A stretch of 64,000 bases of DNA from Peristeroidobacter soli (lineage in GTDB: Bacteria; Pseudomonadota; Gammaproteobacteria; Steroidobacterales; Steroidobacteraceae): assembly GCF_004138485.1 (NCBI RefSeq), contig NZ_ML142848.1, positions 966,640 through 1,030,639 of the forward strand. The letters are read 5' to 3'. Both the position numbers and the translations under genes were made by a program. This document shows, in pieces, positions 48,807 to 58,834 of the stretch. The notes beneath the pieces were generated by a model. The model was given only the letters and a program-made list of their open reading frames with translations. It made no database searches and was not told where the DNA came from. Each line of letters begins with the position of its first letter. Positions within the stretch are counted from its first letter, which is position 1.

Positions 48807-49394
48807 TCAGCGCAAAGCCCAGGCCAACGCGTCCTCCAACCGGTCGTTTCCCCAGAACAACTCGCGCCCGACGACGAAGGACGGCGCACCGAAGATGCCG
48901 CGCTCCATCGCTGCCGCGGTCTGAACTTTGAATTTGTCCTTGGCGAGCTGAGTTTGTGCCGTCGCCAGCAGGGTTGCAGCGTCCTGACCTGCTTGCGTCA
49001 GGCATCGCGCCACGACGTCCGGATTGGAAATCTCCGCGTCATCGGCAAAGTTCGCGCGATACACAGAGCGAACGAACTCTGGCACCCATGCCTCTTCCGA
49101 ATGCGCACACACCACTCGCGCGGCAAGCAGGCCATTGCGCGGGAATTTGCTCGGTCTGCGCAACGGAAGATTGAGGCTCTCGCAGATGCGCTCCATGTCG
49201 CGCCACATGTAGCGGCCCTTGGCTTCATAGATATTGAATGGCGAATCGTTCCAGCCTTGCTGCTGAAAGATCGGCCCCAACAGGAAGGGCCGCCACGCCA
49301 CCTGCACACCGCGCTCCGCCGCGAGCGCCTCGATGCGCATCGCCGCCGGATAGGAATACGTGCTCGCGAACTCGAACCAGAACTCGACCTTCAT
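48807..49394 (-). CDS. 2-Hydroxychromene-2-carboxylate isomerase / kappa-GST-like protein
   Basis: A 195-residue DsbA-fold protein. It opens with VEFWFEFASTYSYPA; the Ser in place of a CxxC pair marks the HCCA isomerase/kappa glutathione transferase group, which uses glutathione. GIFGAPSFVVG and FWGNDRLEDALAW close the fold. The start is ATG 49394, with GGGGAGGC upstream; an open frame runs to 50027 but covers the next genes. ATGA overlap (49391-49394) couples it to the upstream membrane protein. It probably isomerises an aromatic intermediate or conjugates glutathione. Confidence 0.88.
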   Translation of the reverse strand: MKVEFWFEFASTYSYPAAMRIEALAAERGVQVAWRPFLLGPIFQQQGWNDSPFNIYEAKGRYMWRDMERICESLNLPLRRPSKFPRNGLLAARVVCAHSEEAWVPEFVRSVYRANFADDAEISNPDVVARCLTQAGQDAATLLATAQTQLAKDKFKVQTAAAMERGIFGAPSFVVGRELFWGNDRLEDALAWALR

Positions 49395-49858
49395 GCCGCC
49401 TCCCCCTTCTGAGCAGGCGGACATGCTAACCGACCCCGCCGCCCGAGCACGAGCAGGAACAACGCGAGCACCCAGTGAAAGGCGACTGGAATGCCGCCAG
49501 CGTCGATGACGTTCCCAGCGCCGCGCTGGAACTGCACGATCAACCGCAACAGCATCACTGCGAAATACACGACCGCGATCCGGCGTAGCCACAACTGCCC
49601 ATTGCCCCGTGCACGATGCCCCGCCTGCATCTCGCGCATCACGACGGCCGACATGAGCATCAGAAGCGCGATCTGCAATGGCAGCAGGATCGGATAGGGA
49701 ATCAGACCCGAGTACCAGTCGTGCATCGATGGCAACCAGGGCGGTGCCAGCAACAGTACCTCCAGCTGCCCCAACACGCGCAGCAAGAACAACGCAACGC
49801 AGCTCCACAGCACGACGATTCGCCCCGAACTCGACTCGAGCACGCGCGCGATGCTCAT
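49391..49858 (-). CDS. Small integral membrane protein, unknown function
   Basis: A 155-residue protein with four hydrophobic segments (about 13-33, 50-72, 89-108, 120-140) and a charged loop MQAGHRARGNGQLWLRR before the third. I do not recognise the family. The start is ATG 49858, sharing ATGA with the stop of the FAD oxidoreductase (49855-49858); its stop overlaps the isomerase-like gene in the same way. The three genes must act together. Confidence 0.7.
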   Translation of the reverse strand: MSIARVLESSSGRIVVLWSCVALFLLRVLGQLEVLLLAPPWLPSMHDWYSGLIPYPILLPLQIALLMLMSAVVMREMQAGHRARGNGQLWLRRIAVVYFAVMLLRLIVQFQRGAGNVIDAGGIPVAFHWVLALFLLVLGRRGRLACPPAQKGEAA

Positions 49859-51273
49859 CGCGCCCCCGCGAATTGATCCCGGTAGTGCCGATACCAATCG
49901 CTCTGGAACACCTCGCGTGGATCGAAGCGCCTCTTGGCGGCGAGGAAATGCTCGAACGTTGGATAGCAAGTCCGCAATTGATCGGCCGTAGCGTGCCGGT
50001 GGTACGTGAGGAAGTAGCTACCGCCATGCTGAATGGCGATGTCGATCAACCGTCGAAATGCCTCCGCTGAAGCAGCCAGACCGCGCGGATCATGATCGAC
50101 GTGCAAATTGAAAATCACACAAGCGAAGCGCTCGCGAGCCCAGGCGATCAAGGTCTCCGTATCCGGCTCGATCAAGCGCACGGTACCGTAAATGAAATCC
50201 ACCCGGTGCCTGAGAAAGTCCCTGCGCACATCCAGCATGAACGCAGTCAGCCGTTGCCGCGGCACATACAACTCCGTGATCATCTCCGACCCGGGGACCT
50301 GCGGCAGCAACGCCTCATCGAGCTTGCCGTGATAGTCATCCAGGTACACGCTCAACTGATGCGTATCGCTCCAGTAGATCTGCCCTGACGACTGCAAATA
50401 GAAGTCCGCGAATTCATTGAACGCACGCAACTTGTTGCGATGAGCGAGGTACAGGAGCCGGCGCCAGTCCGCGGGTGACAATCGAATCTGGTTCGGCGGA
50501 ATCGGTGTATCGGGCGCGACCGGCCGATAACAGGAGAAAACGCCGCGAGACAAAAATCCGCGATCCTCCGGCGCGCTCGAGAATTGGAAGTCGCCGTAGA
50601 GATAGCCTGCGTCGATGCGCTCCTGAAAGCGCTCCATGATCTGCTCGATCCGCGCGAGCTCCACGACGCGCTCGACCTTCTGCCGTGGCACCAGACGCAA
50701 CTTCACCGAAGTGACGACACCGAACAATCCATAGCCGCCGACGATCAGCCGAAACAACTCGTAATTGCGCGTCCGGCTGCATGCCACGACCGAGCCGTCG
50801 GCCAGCACCACTTCGAGCGCTTCGATGTCGTTGACGAACGGCGCGTACGACAGCCCTCGTCCATGAATGTTTGCAGCGACGGCACCGCCGAGCGTCAGTC
50901 GATCCGCGCCAGTTTGCTTCTGGCGAATACCCCACGCGCTGGCGCCGTCGCGCTGCTCGATCACGTAGTGCCGCATCAAATCCGGCCAGGTGATGCCAGC
51001 CTCGGCGTGAATGATGCCGCGCTCCCGATCGAAGCCGAGCACCTTGTTCATGGATCGCATGTCGAGCAGCCAGGCATCCGTCGCGAACTGCTGGCCGCCC
51101 ATGGCGTGACAGGAGCCGGCGACACTCAAGTGTTCGCTCGTCTTCACGGCACGAACCACATCCTCCACGCAGCGAGGAGTGAGACGGCCGAGCACACTCG
51201 TCGCATTGAGATGAGAGTGCCTGTCGTTGCAGAGCTCACGATGCCAGGAATCGATCGAGGTCAGCGCGTTCAT
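49855..51273 (-). CDS. FAD-linked oxidoreductase (VAO/GULO-like)
   Basis: A 472-residue FAD-binding_4 protein. The N-terminal FAD domain contains VAGSCHAMGGQ (His56 is at the position that covalently holds FAD in aldonolactone oxidases), then LTLGGAVAANIHGRGL and VVACSRTRNYELFRLIVGG. The C-terminal part ends KRRFDPREVFQSDW, typical of VAO-family oxidases and DprE1-like enzymes. Substrate unknown: a sugar lactone, polyol or prenyl-linked sugar are options. I choose ATG 51273; the frame opens to a TTG at 51336. First gene of an ATGA-coupled trio and divergent from the XRE regulator. Confidence 0.87.
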   Translation of the reverse strand: MNALTSIDSWHRELCNDRHSHLNATSVLGRLTPRCVEDVVRAVKTSEHLSVAGSCHAMGGQQFATDAWLLDMRSMNKVLGFDRERGIIHAEAGITWPDLMRHYVIEQRDGASAWGIRQKQTGADRLTLGGAVAANIHGRGLSYAPFVNDIEALEVVLADGSVVACSRTRNYELFRLIVGGYGLFGVVTSVKLRLVPRQKVERVVELARIEQIMERFQERIDAGYLYGDFQFSSAPEDRGFLSRGVFSCYRPVAPDTPIPPNQIRLSPADWRRLLYLAHRNKLRAFNEFADFYLQSSGQIYWSDTHQLSVYLDDYHGKLDEALLPQVPGSEMITELYVPRQRLTAFMLDVRRDFLRHRVDFIYGTVRLIEPDTETLIAWARERFACVIFNLHVDHDPRGLAASAEAFRRLIDIAIQHGGSYFLTYHRHATADQLRTCYPTFEHFLAAKRRFDPREVFQSDWYRHYRDQFAGAR

Positions 51274-51403
51274 GCCGTTCAGGTCCGTGTTGCCAGGAAT
51301 GGGGCAAGCGTGCTGATCGACCCCCGGAATCCGCAACCAGGCTTGCGGAAGTATCGGGATTCGATACTCTGGGCCTCACCCGGCCAGACTGGAACCAGAA
51401 CCG

Positions 51404-52144
51404 ATGAGCGAGTGCGCGCAAATCATTGCCGTGTTGAAACGCAGCCTGAAGGCGCGAGGCACGACCTATCGCGACCTGGCCACGGCGGTGGGCCTGAGCG
51501 AAGCATCGATCAAACGCATCTTCGCCGAGGAAACGTTCTCACTGGCGCGGCTGGAGCAGATCTGCACGGCGCTGGGATTGAGCATCATGGAAGTCGCCAG
51601 AATGGCGGCCCAGCAGACCACGCCCGGCGGCCAGCAGCTCAGCATCGAACAGGAGGAAACACTGGCCAGCGATTCACGCCTGCTCGCCTGCTTTCATCTC
51701 CTGCTCAACGGACGCGAGACCCCGGCCATCGCCAGCGAGCTCGATCTGCCGGAGCGCGAGTTGCGTCGCCTGCTGGTGAAGCTGGATGCGGCCAGGCTGA
51801 TCGAGCTACAGCCCAAGATGAAAGTACGGCTGCGCACGTCGAATGTGATTTCCTGGCGCAGTCACGGGCCGGTGCGCCGGCTCTATGAACAGCAGGTAAA
51901 AACGGAATTCCTGCAGTCCGATTTCAACGGCCGGCACGAGTCGATCAGCTTCGCCTCGGCGGAGTTGTCCGAGGCCTCGGCGAAAATCCTGACGCGTAAA
52001 GCCGAGCTGCTCGCGCGCGACTTCGCGGAACTCGCCGCGCTCGACTCGGGGCTGCCGGACAAGGACAAGCGCAGTATGGGCCTGCTGCTCGCCCTGCGCC
52101 CGTGGGTATTCTCGATGTACGACGGGCTGCGAAAGAAAGGTTAA
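51404..52144 (+). CDS. XRE-family helix-turn-helix regulator
   Basis: A 246-residue regulator. An N-terminal XRE helix-turn-helix (about 6-62: RGTTYRDLATAVGLSEASIK) is followed by a second winged-helix-like segment (about 85-140: ETPAIASELDLPERELRRLL) and a helical C-terminus. It is divergent from the FAD oxidoreductase trio, with 130 bases between starts, and may regulate it. Its stop overlaps the stop of fliK by 4 bases (52141-52144). Confidence 0.85.
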   Translation: MSECAQIIAVLKRSLKARGTTYRDLATAVGLSEASIKRIFAEETFSLARLEQICTALGLSIMEVARMAAQQTTPGGQQLSIEQEETLASDSRLLACFHLLLNGRETPAIASELDLPERELRRLLVKLDAARLIELQPKMKVRLRTSNVISWRSHGPVRRLYEQQVKTEFLQSDFNGRHESISFASAELSEASAKILTRKAELLARDFAELAALDSGLPDKDKRSMGLLLALRPWVFSMYDGLRKKG

Positions 52145-53052
52145 GCGTACGCGTCGAGCAAGCCGAGCCGGACTTGAGCCGCCGACACGGAGGTCACGCC
52201 CTCATCGCCACCAAAGCCCGACGCTGACGACGAAGATTGCGGCGTCGGATTCTGCTGCTGACGCGGCGGCTCACGAGAAACGTTGGCATCCGCCAGCGAC
52301 AGGCCCGTCGACGCAAACATTTCACGCAATCGAGGCAATGCGTTTTCGATGGCGTTGCGCGTATCGACATGGGCAGCACCGAACTGCACCGATGCCTGAT
52401 CGCCATTCATCGTGATCCGCACCTCCAGCGGGCCGAGATGTTCCGGCGACAACCGCAGCGACGCCGTGTGCTTGCCCTGCTCCACCATCATGGTCATGCG
52501 CGAACCGATCTCATCGGCCCACTGCGCAGTGCCAACAGGAACGTTCACCGGGCGAGCGTGTGCGGAATCGGCCTGGCGCAGCGGCGACACGTTGTCGGCG
52601 GGCAATTGAGGAATCTCGAACTTGCCCTGGCCCGCTCCGTCCGGCTGAATCAGATCGGTGAGCAGCTGCGCTTCGGGAGCGACCGTCTCCTTCGACTTAC
52701 CCAACCCGCCAGCGACACCTAGCAGCGCGCCCGCTTCGGCCCCGAGGTCAGGTTTCACTTCGGTCGGCATCACGGGCAAGGACAACGGCATCATGCCGAT
52801 CATGTCGGTGGAGTCCGGATCGGTGTCCAACTCTTCCGTATCTTTGCTTGCGGGCAGCGCAGGCCCTGTCTGCATTGCTGTCGACGCAGGCGTCGGTGCG
52901 ACCGCGCCGGCGAGCTGACCCAGCATCGACATGAAATCCACTGAAACACTCGACGGCGCGGCCGACGCCGACGTCGCGGGCGCAGCGGCAGCGGGTGTGG
53001 AAGTGCTGGCGACTGGCATGGGACCACCTGAAGAAGGAACACTGGGCGTCAT
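52141..53052 (-). CDS. fliK: Flagellar hook-length control protein FliK
   Basis: A 303-residue FliK. The N-terminal ~190 residues are Pro/Ala/Ser-rich ruler sequence. The C-terminal Flg_hook domain (about 200-285) has HTASLRLSPEHLGPLEVRIT, NGDQASVQFGAAHVDTRNAI and LPRLREMF. It measures the hook and triggers the FlhB switch. It follows fliJ by 7 bases, the normal place. A second FliK-like gene is at 5908-7128. Confidence 0.93.
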   Translation of the reverse strand: MTPSVPSSGGPMPVASTSTPAAAAPATSASAAPSSVSVDFMSMLGQLAGAVAPTPASTAMQTGPALPASKDTEELDTDPDSTDMIGMMPLSLPVMPTEVKPDLGAEAGALLGVAGGLGKSKETVAPEAQLLTDLIQPDGAGQGKFEIPQLPADNVSPLRQADSAHARPVNVPVGTAQWADEIGSRMTMMVEQGKHTASLRLSPEHLGPLEVRITMNGDQASVQFGAAHVDTRNAIENALPRLREMFASTGLSLADANVSREPPRQQQNPTPQSSSSASGFGGDEGVTSVSAAQVRLGLLDAYA

Positions 53053-53059
53053 GGTCGGA

Positions 53060-53497
53060 TCAAGGTCTGGGAATCTTGCGTTGGGCGCGCTCGTCGCTTT
53101 CGCGCTGCTCGCGCCGTTCTGTCACATGGCGCTCTTCGGCCTGCCAGCGCTCGACCACGTGGCCCAGCGCCTTGGAACGTCGCAAAGCTTCCTGCCACTT
53201 TAAGCGCTCGGCCTCATGTTCGGCGCGGGCACGGGTCACAAGCGCCTGCTGCTGCTTGATGGCCTCGGCCAATCTTGCGAGAAAAGCCTGGTAATCGCGC
53301 ATCTCCATGACGCCGATGCCGGTCGCGGCACGCTGCTGGAAGCCCTGTTCGTACTCGGCCTTGTAGCGCACCAGCTCGTCGAGTTTCTTATCGCCGTCCA
53401 GCACTCGTTTTTCGAACGTGGCGACGCTTCGAGCCAGCCGCTGCTGCGCCTCCTCGACGATGTGCTGAACCGGTTCGAGTCGTTTCGCTCGGGTCAT
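53060..53497 (-). CDS. fliJ: Flagellar export chaperone FliJ
   Basis: A 145-residue coiled-coil protein that links the FliI ATPase ring to the export gate. It is helical throughout and rich in Glu, Arg, Gln and Ala, with the family pattern RLEPVQHIVEEAQQRLARSV at the start. It lies 5 bases after fliI and 7 before fliK. Confidence 0.9.
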   Translation of the reverse strand: MTRAKRLEPVQHIVEEAQQRLARSVATFEKRVLDGDKKLDELVRYKAEYEQGFQQRAATGIGVMEMRDYQAFLARLAEAIKQQQALVTRARAEHEAERLKWQEALRRSKALGHVVERWQAEERHVTERREQRESDERAQRKIPRP

Positions 53498-53502
53498 CTA
53501 GT

Positions 53503-54909
53503 TCAACCGCCTACCAATGCCTGCAACTGCGCGAGGCTGGTGCGGTAGTCGACCGACTCGTGCACGTTCTGCTGGAGGAACTTCTGCATCGCCGGCCAGG
53601 CGGCGATTGCCGCGTCGATGCGCGGATCGCTGCCTTTGTTATAGGCACCGATCGCGATCAGGTCGCGGTTTTGCTGGAAGGTCGATAACGCCTGTTTGAA
53701 CTGACGCGCCATCTGCGTATGTTCGTTCGGCACGATCTCGTGCATCACGCGGCTGATGGACGCTTCGACGTCGATGGCCGGATAGTGGCCAGCTTCGGCG
53801 TAACGACGGGTCAACACGATGTGGCCGTCGAGAATCGCGCGAGCCGAGTCGGCGATGGGATCCTGTTGATCGTCGCCTTCGCTCAGCACCGTATAGAACG
53901 CGGTGATCGAGCCCGACCCGCTGTCGCCGTTGCCGGCGCGCTCCACGAGCTGCGGCAACTTGGCGAACACGGACGGCGGATAACCTTTGGTGGCCGGCGC
54001 TTCGCCGATCGCGAGGCCGATCTCACGTTGCGCCTGAGCAAAGCGCGTGAGTGAATCCATGATCAACAACACATTCTTGCCTTGATCGCGGAAATACTCG
54101 GCAATCGCCGTTGCGCGCCACGCGCCATGCAAACGCATCAGCGGCGGGTTGTCCGCCGGCGACGCGACGACGATGGAGCGCGCCAGACCTTCCGGTCCGA
54201 GAATGCGTTCGACGAATTCTTTCACTTCGCGACCACGCTCGCCGATCAGACCGACGACGATGACATCGGCCGTCGTGTAGCGAGCCATCATGCCGAGTAG
54301 CACGCTCTTACCGACGCCGGAGCCGGCGAACAAACCGATACGCTGACCGCGACCGACGGTGAGCAACGAGTTGATGGCGCGCACACCGACATCGAGCGGT
54401 TCCTCGATGGGTTTACGCATCAGCGGATTGATCGGCGCACCGATCATGCGAATACGATCTTCACAATCCAGCGGCCCGAGGCCATCGAGCGCGTTGCCCG
54501 CGCCATCGATGATACGGCCCATGAGCTGCGGCCCGACAACCGCCGTGCCCGCACCTGTGCGAGGTACGACACGCGCGTTCGGTTTCAAACCATGAATGTC
54601 GCCGGTCGGCATGAGATATAAACGGTCGCCTGAGAAGCCGACGACTTCGGCTTCGACGCTGTGGCCGTTCGAGCCCAGCACGTCACAACGATCGCCGATC
54701 GCGGCCTGACAACCCGCGGCTTCGAGCGTGAGACCGATCATGCGAGTGAGCACGCCTTCAACCGGCGGCGGCTCCATTTTCTCGACGACTCGAGCGGCTC
54801 GCTGGAGCTGCCTGGCCCAGTTCGCGCCACGCTTGAGCTGCAGAACCGGAGCGTCCTGCGGCCCAAGGTCCGCGCCCGATGAATTCCCGCGTGAGGCCGC
54901 GCTGTTCAT
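53503..54909 (-). CDS. fliI: Flagellum-specific ATPase FliI
   Basis: The ATPase that powers early steps of flagellar protein export, 468 residues. Walker A GSGVGKS at 196-202; [13 protein letters not shown] and the Walker B stretch [13 protein letters not shown] follow; the F1-beta-like signature ([15 protein letters not shown]) is at about 390-405. It is ATGA-coupled to fliH (54906-54909). Confidence 0.97.
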   Translation of the reverse strand: MNSAASRGNSSGADLGPQDAPVLQLKRGANWARQLQRAARVVEKMEPPPVEGVLTRMIGLTLEAAGCQAAIGDRCDVLGSNGHSVEAEVVGFSGDRLYLMPTGDIHGLKPNARVVPRTGAGTAVVGPQLMGRIIDGAGNALDGLGPLDCEDRIRMIGAPINPLMRKPIEEPLDVGVRAINSLLTVGRGQRIGLFAGSGVGKSVLLGMMARYTTADVIVVGLIGERGREVKEFVERILGPEGLARSIVVASPADNPPLMRLHGAWRATAIAEYFRDQGKNVLLIMDSLTRFAQAQREIGLAIGEAPATKGYPPSVFAKLPQLVERAGNGDSGSGSITAFYTVLSEGDDQQDPIADSARAILDGHIVLTRRYAEAGHYPAIDVEASISRVMHEIVPNEHTQMARQFKQALSTFQQNRDLIAIGAYNKGSDPRIDAAIAAWPAMQKFLQQNVHESVDYRTSLAQLQALVGG

Positions 54910-55613
54910 ACCTGCCCCGCTTTGGCGTCGTCGCCAAACATGTCGGCAGACGCGCCGGCGTCAGCGGACGCTTCGTCGCCGCGCACGGCCGTCGCGCGTT
55001 CGTCACCCAACAGAGCGCTAATGACGCTGCCGATCCGTGTTTCCAAACGCGCATCGATCTGCGCCGTCTCGGTCGAGACTCGGCAACCACCGCGCCCCAT
55101 GACCGGATCCTCAGCAATCGTCCAGGCGCGCTCGCCAACGGGCGCCGCGAGTTTCTCGCGAACGACCGCCGCATCTTCAGGATGTAAATGAACCCGCACA
55201 TCGCGAGCCGACGCCGGCAACAGCGCCACGGTCTCACGAATGATCGCGATCACTTGACTCGGATCGATGCGCAGCTCACGACGCACCAGGTGACGGCCGA
55301 TGCTCAGCGCGAGCTGCAACAGCTGATCCTCCACTTCGGGATCGAGCTCGTCCAACGGACGCGCCAATGAATTGATGATGGAGTCGAGACGCTCGATGCG
55401 CGTCTGCAGCTGTTGAAGCTGCGGACGCATCTCGCGCTCGACCGCGGCCAGCGCCTGGGCGCGACCTTCTTCCTGGCCCTTGGCGAACGCTTCGTCGTAC
55501 GTGCGCTGTTCGAGATCTTCCAGCTCCTGCACGGTCTTGCCGGGGCGACGCCCCTGCACGGCCGCCTGCATGCTGGTGATGCTCGGCAATTCGTAGCGCG
55601 GCGGGCTCGTCAT
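54906..55613 (-). CDS. fliH: Flagellar assembly protein FliH
   Basis: A 235-residue regulator of FliI. A long coiled-coil segment (about 30-95) is followed by the conserved C-terminal domain ([33 protein letters not shown] and [20 protein letters not shown]). A ~35-residue Asp/Ala-rich tail ends the protein. Overlaps of ATGA type join it to fliG (55610-55613) and fliI. Confidence 0.93.
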   Translation of the reverse strand: MTSPPRYELPSITSMQAAVQGRRPGKTVQELEDLEQRTYDEAFAKGQEEGRAQALAAVEREMRPQLQQLQTRIERLDSIINSLARPLDELDPEVEDQLLQLALSIGRHLVRRELRIDPSQVIAIIRETVALLPASARDVRVHLHPEDAAVVREKLAAPVGERAWTIAEDPVMGRGGCRVSTETAQIDARLETRIGSVISALLGDERATAVRGDEASADAGASADMFGDDAKAGQV

Positions 55614-56626
55614 ACGAACTCTTCACCCTTGCCGCCGAGCTGGATGGTGCCGGCTTCGGACATCTTACGAACCTGCAACAGAATTTCCTTCTGCGCGGCT
55701 TCCACTTCGGACAAGCGCACCGGACCGCGCGACTCCAGATCGTCCTTGAGCATTTCGGCGGCACGCTGCGACATGTTCTTGAAGATCTTCGCCTTGAGAT
55801 CGTCCTCGGCACCTTTCATGGCGAGCAGCAGTTTCTCGCCCGGCACGGCGCGCAACACTTCCTGCATGCCACGATCGTCGATCTCGACCAGATCGCCGAA
55901 CACGAACATCAGGTCCTGGATCTTGCCGCCGAGCGAGTCGTCCACCTTGCGGATGTTCTCGATCAGCACGCTCTCCTGGGTCGAATCCAGGAAGTTCATG
56001 ATCTGCGCCGCCGTCTTGATGCCGCCGATGACCGACGTCTTGAGCGCGCCGGTCTTGCCCGCGAACTGTTTCTCGATCACTTCGTCGAGCTCGTGCAACG
56101 CCGTCGGCTGAATGCCGTCGAGCGTCGCGATACGCATGATCACGTCCGCGCGCAGCCAATCCGGGAACTGCGACAGGATCTCCGCCGACTGATCGGCATC
56201 GAGATACGCGAGCACGATGGAAATGATCTGCGGATGTTCCTGACGGATCAGCTCGGCGACCGCGCGCGCGTCCATCCACTTCAGCGCCTCCAGACCCTTG
56301 CTGGAGCGGCCGAACAGAATACGATCGATCACGCCGCCGGCCTTGTCTTCGCCGAGCGCGCCGATCAGCACCTTGCGCAGATAGTCGTCGACGCCGATGC
56401 CCAGCGCGGTCTTTTCCTCGAGCTCCTTGGTGAAGCCGGCGAGCACGTCCTGCACTTCCTGACGTGAAATATTCTGCAGCTGGGTCATGGCCCCGCCGAT
56501 GCGCTGCACGTCTTTGGCGCCCATGTGCTTCATCACTTCGGTGGCTTCCGCCTCGCCGAGCGACAGCAACAGGATGGCGGCACGCTCAGTGCCGTTGCGC
56601 TTGGGTTCCTTATCTTTACTCATCAT
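55610..56626 (-). CDS. fliG: Flagellar motor switch protein FliG
   Basis: The rotor protein that interacts with the stator, 338 residues. Three armadillo-like domains; the EHPQ motif is at 130-133, and the C-terminal torque helix carries the charged residues KGAEDDLKAKIFKNMSQRAA (about 272-291). Its start overlaps the end of fliF by 11 bases (56616-56626). Confidence 0.97.
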   Translation of the reverse strand: MMSKDKEPKRNGTERAAILLLSLGEAEATEVMKHMGAKDVQRIGGAMTQLQNISRQEVQDVLAGFTKELEEKTALGIGVDDYLRKVLIGALGEDKAGGVIDRILFGRSSKGLEALKWMDARAVAELIRQEHPQIISIVLAYLDADQSAEILSQFPDWLRADVIMRIATLDGIQPTALHELDEVIEKQFAGKTGALKTSVIGGIKTAAQIMNFLDSTQESVLIENIRKVDDSLGGKIQDLMFVFGDLVEIDDRGMQEVLRAVPGEKLLLAMKGAEDDLKAKIFKNMSQRAAEMLKDDLESRGPVRLSEVEAAQKEILLQVRKMSEAGTIQLGGKGEEFV

Positions 56627-58376
56627 CGCCGACCCACGTCTTCACCAGCTGCGCCACACGAGCGGGATCCTGCGCCACCAGAGCGCGGGCTGCCGCGATC
56701 TGTCCGTCATAATCGAGCGGTGCCGCCAGGCTGCCATCGGCGGCGAGCGCTGCCGGCGCTGCCATCGCCATAGCGACTGGATTCACCTGCTGCACTTGAG
56801 CCTGCTTGTCGTCCTTGTCCTTGCCCTTCTTCTCGACCTTCGGCGGCACGCCCAACAAGCTGCGAAGCATCGGTCGCAACACCGCGAACACCAGCACCAG
56901 CAGTGCGATCAAACCGACCAGCAACTTCGCCATGTCGCGCATCAGCGGCTGTTCCCACAGCGGGATCTTGTCCGGCACGATGTCTTCCGGCTTGGTCTCG
57001 CCGCGGAACGACTGATTCACGACGCTGACGCTGTCACCGCGCTGTTCGTTGAAACCGATCGCGTCCTTGACCAGCTTGGTCATATTCTCGATCTGCTCCG
57101 GCGTGATCGCCGTTTCAGTGACCTTGCCGTCCTCGCCGGTCGCTCGCAGGTTGTCCACCAGCACCGCCACGGTGAGGCGCTTGAGACGGCCCGCCGGCGA
57201 CCTGGTGTAAGCCACCGTGCGATCGATTTCATAATTGCGAGTCGCCTGCTTGGACGTGTTGTCCGGCGGCGCGACGGTCGCGGCACCGTTTGCATTCCCG
57301 TTCGCGGCGGCCGCGGCGCCAGTCGCGCCGGCCGGCGCCGGAGTCGCGCTCGCACCCGGCGGCAGCGCAGTGCCCGGCTGCGGCGGCTGATTGCTCAACG
57401 CCCCCGGCACACCCTGCGAACCTGCACCGTTACGGCTCGACTCTTCCGATGTCTGCTCGCTGCGAACGATCTGGCTTTCCGGCCGGTACTGCTCACGAGC
57501 TTCTTCCGTCGTGGACATCTCGACATCGGCGACGACCTGCGCACGTACGCGATCGCTGCCGACCAGCGGCGCCAGCAACTGCTGAACTCGCTGCGTGTAA
57601 CGATCTTCGAGCTCGCGCGCGATTTCCATTTGCTTCTCGCGCTCGGCCACTTCGGTGTTGGTGCCATTGGGAGACGACAACAGGCGGCCCTGTTGATCGA
57701 CGACCGTGACCTGCTCCGCTTCGAGTTCAGGAATGCTGGACGCGACCAGATTCACGATCGCGGTGACCTGCTCCGACTCCAGACGACGGCCCGGCTTCAT
57801 CTGCAGGAACACCGAGGCGCTCGGCTTGCGACGATCGCGAACGAACGCGGACTGACGAGGCAACGCGAGGTGCACGCGCGCACCCTCGACGGCCTGCAGA
57901 TTGGTGATGGTGCGAGCAAGCTCGGTTTCCAACGCGTGCTGATAACGCGCGCCTTCCATGAACTGACTGACGCCGAAGCCCGGATCCTTCGACATGACGG
58001 AGAAACCGCCATCGCCTTCCGGCAGACCCTGACCGGCGAGTTTCAAGCGCGCGTCGTGCACGCGATCGGCGGGCACAGTGATCGTGCCGCCGCCTTCGAG
58101 CTTATAAGGAATGCCGTTGGTATCCAGCGCCTGCGCGATCTGCGCGGCATCCGACTGACCGAGACCGCCGTACAACAAACTGTAGGTCGGCTCCTTCGAC
58201 CACAGAACGATGCCGACACCGGCGGCCACTGCGGCTGCGATGCCAATCAGGAGCACCAGCGGCTTGAAAGCCGGCGGAATGAGCGTCGGCCGCGGCGGCT
58301 GTGCGGGCGTCGACGTCTCTGCCGGCATGCCAGCCGACATCTGCGCAGGCGACGGCAATGCTGCTTCAGCACTCAT
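56616..58376 (-). CDS. fliF: Flagellar MS-ring protein FliF
   Basis: The MS-ring subunit, 586 residues, with membrane segments at about 40-60 and 470-490. The ring-building motifs include DAAQIAQALDTNGIPYKLEG, RVHLALPRQSAFVRDRRKPS and VTAIVNLVASSIPELEAEQV. A Gly/Ala/Pro-rich loop at about 320-370 is longer than usual. It follows fliE after a 79-base gap and overlaps fliG. Confidence 0.96.
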   Translation of the reverse strand: MSAEAALPSPAQMSAGMPAETSTPAQPPRPTLIPPAFKPLVLLIGIAAAVAAGVGIVLWSKEPTYSLLYGGLGQSDAAQIAQALDTNGIPYKLEGGGTITVPADRVHDARLKLAGQGLPEGDGGFSVMSKDPGFGVSQFMEGARYQHALETELARTITNLQAVEGARVHLALPRQSAFVRDRRKPSASVFLQMKPGRRLESEQVTAIVNLVASSIPELEAEQVTVVDQQGRLLSSPNGTNTEVAEREKQMEIARELEDRYTQRVQQLLAPLVGSDRVRAQVVADVEMSTTEEAREQYRPESQIVRSEQTSEESSRNGAGSQGVPGALSNQPPQPGTALPPGASATPAPAGATGAAAAANGNANGAATVAPPDNTSKQATRNYEIDRTVAYTRSPAGRLKRLTVAVLVDNLRATGEDGKVTETAITPEQIENMTKLVKDAIGFNEQRGDSVSVVNQSFRGETKPEDIVPDKIPLWEQPLMRDMAKLLVGLIALLVLVFAVLRPMLRSLLGVPPKVEKKGKDKDDKQAQVQQVNPVAMAMAAPAALAADGSLAAPLDYDGQIAAARALVAQDPARVAQLVKTWVGDDE

Positions 58377-58455
58377 GCTTTACCCCGAATACTCCACTCA
58401 TGTCGCATAACAAACCTTGGCTCTGCCTATTCATTAGTCACCAGTCAGGAGTCAC

Positions 58456-58823
58456 TTCTAAATAGGCATGTTCATGATTTCCTGATACGCGCTCACGAAG
58501 CGGTTGCGCACTTCGGTGACCGCGCGGAAGGAAACACTGGCCTTCTGCATTTCCAACATCACTTGCGGCAGCTCGATGCCGGGCACGCCCTGCTCGAACT
58601 TGGTTGCCAGATCCGAGGCGCGAGCCTGCGTCTGGTTGACCGAATCCAGTCCTTGTTTCAACACATTCGCGAACGAGTTGGTCGGCGACTGAACGGCGCT
58701 TTCCACGCCCGCCACTTTGGCAACGTCGTTCGTCGGAGCGCCGACGCCACCGCCGACCCCCTTGATCTGCGACTGCATGGCGCGGATCTGCGAGAGCACG
58801 GCGTCGATCTGTAATGAAGACAT
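58456..58823 (-). CDS. fliE: Flagellar hook-basal body protein FliE
   Basis: A 121-residue basal-body protein linking the MS ring and rod; the first export substrate. The C-terminal half is conserved (VMLEMQKASVSFRAVTEVRN, RFVSAYQEIMNMPI). It begins 11 bases after the FleR-like gene, with no promoter of its own visible in between, so the two are probably co-transcribed. Confidence 0.95.
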
Positions 58824-58834
58824 GTCTGCTTACC

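Noticed and set aside
49395-50027. Long N-terminal extension of the isomerase-like gene
   Set aside because: The extension lies antisense or out of frame over the membrane-protein and FAD genes; homology begins at ATG 49394 with a strong ribosome site.
58377-58455. Separate sigma-54 promoter before fliF
   Set aside because: No GG/GC pair at -24/-12 spacing was found; read-through from fleR-fliE is simpler.
56487-58814. 775-codon plus-strand frame
   Set aside because: Antisense to fliG, fliF and fliE. Its length reflects GC-rich codon positions, not a gene.
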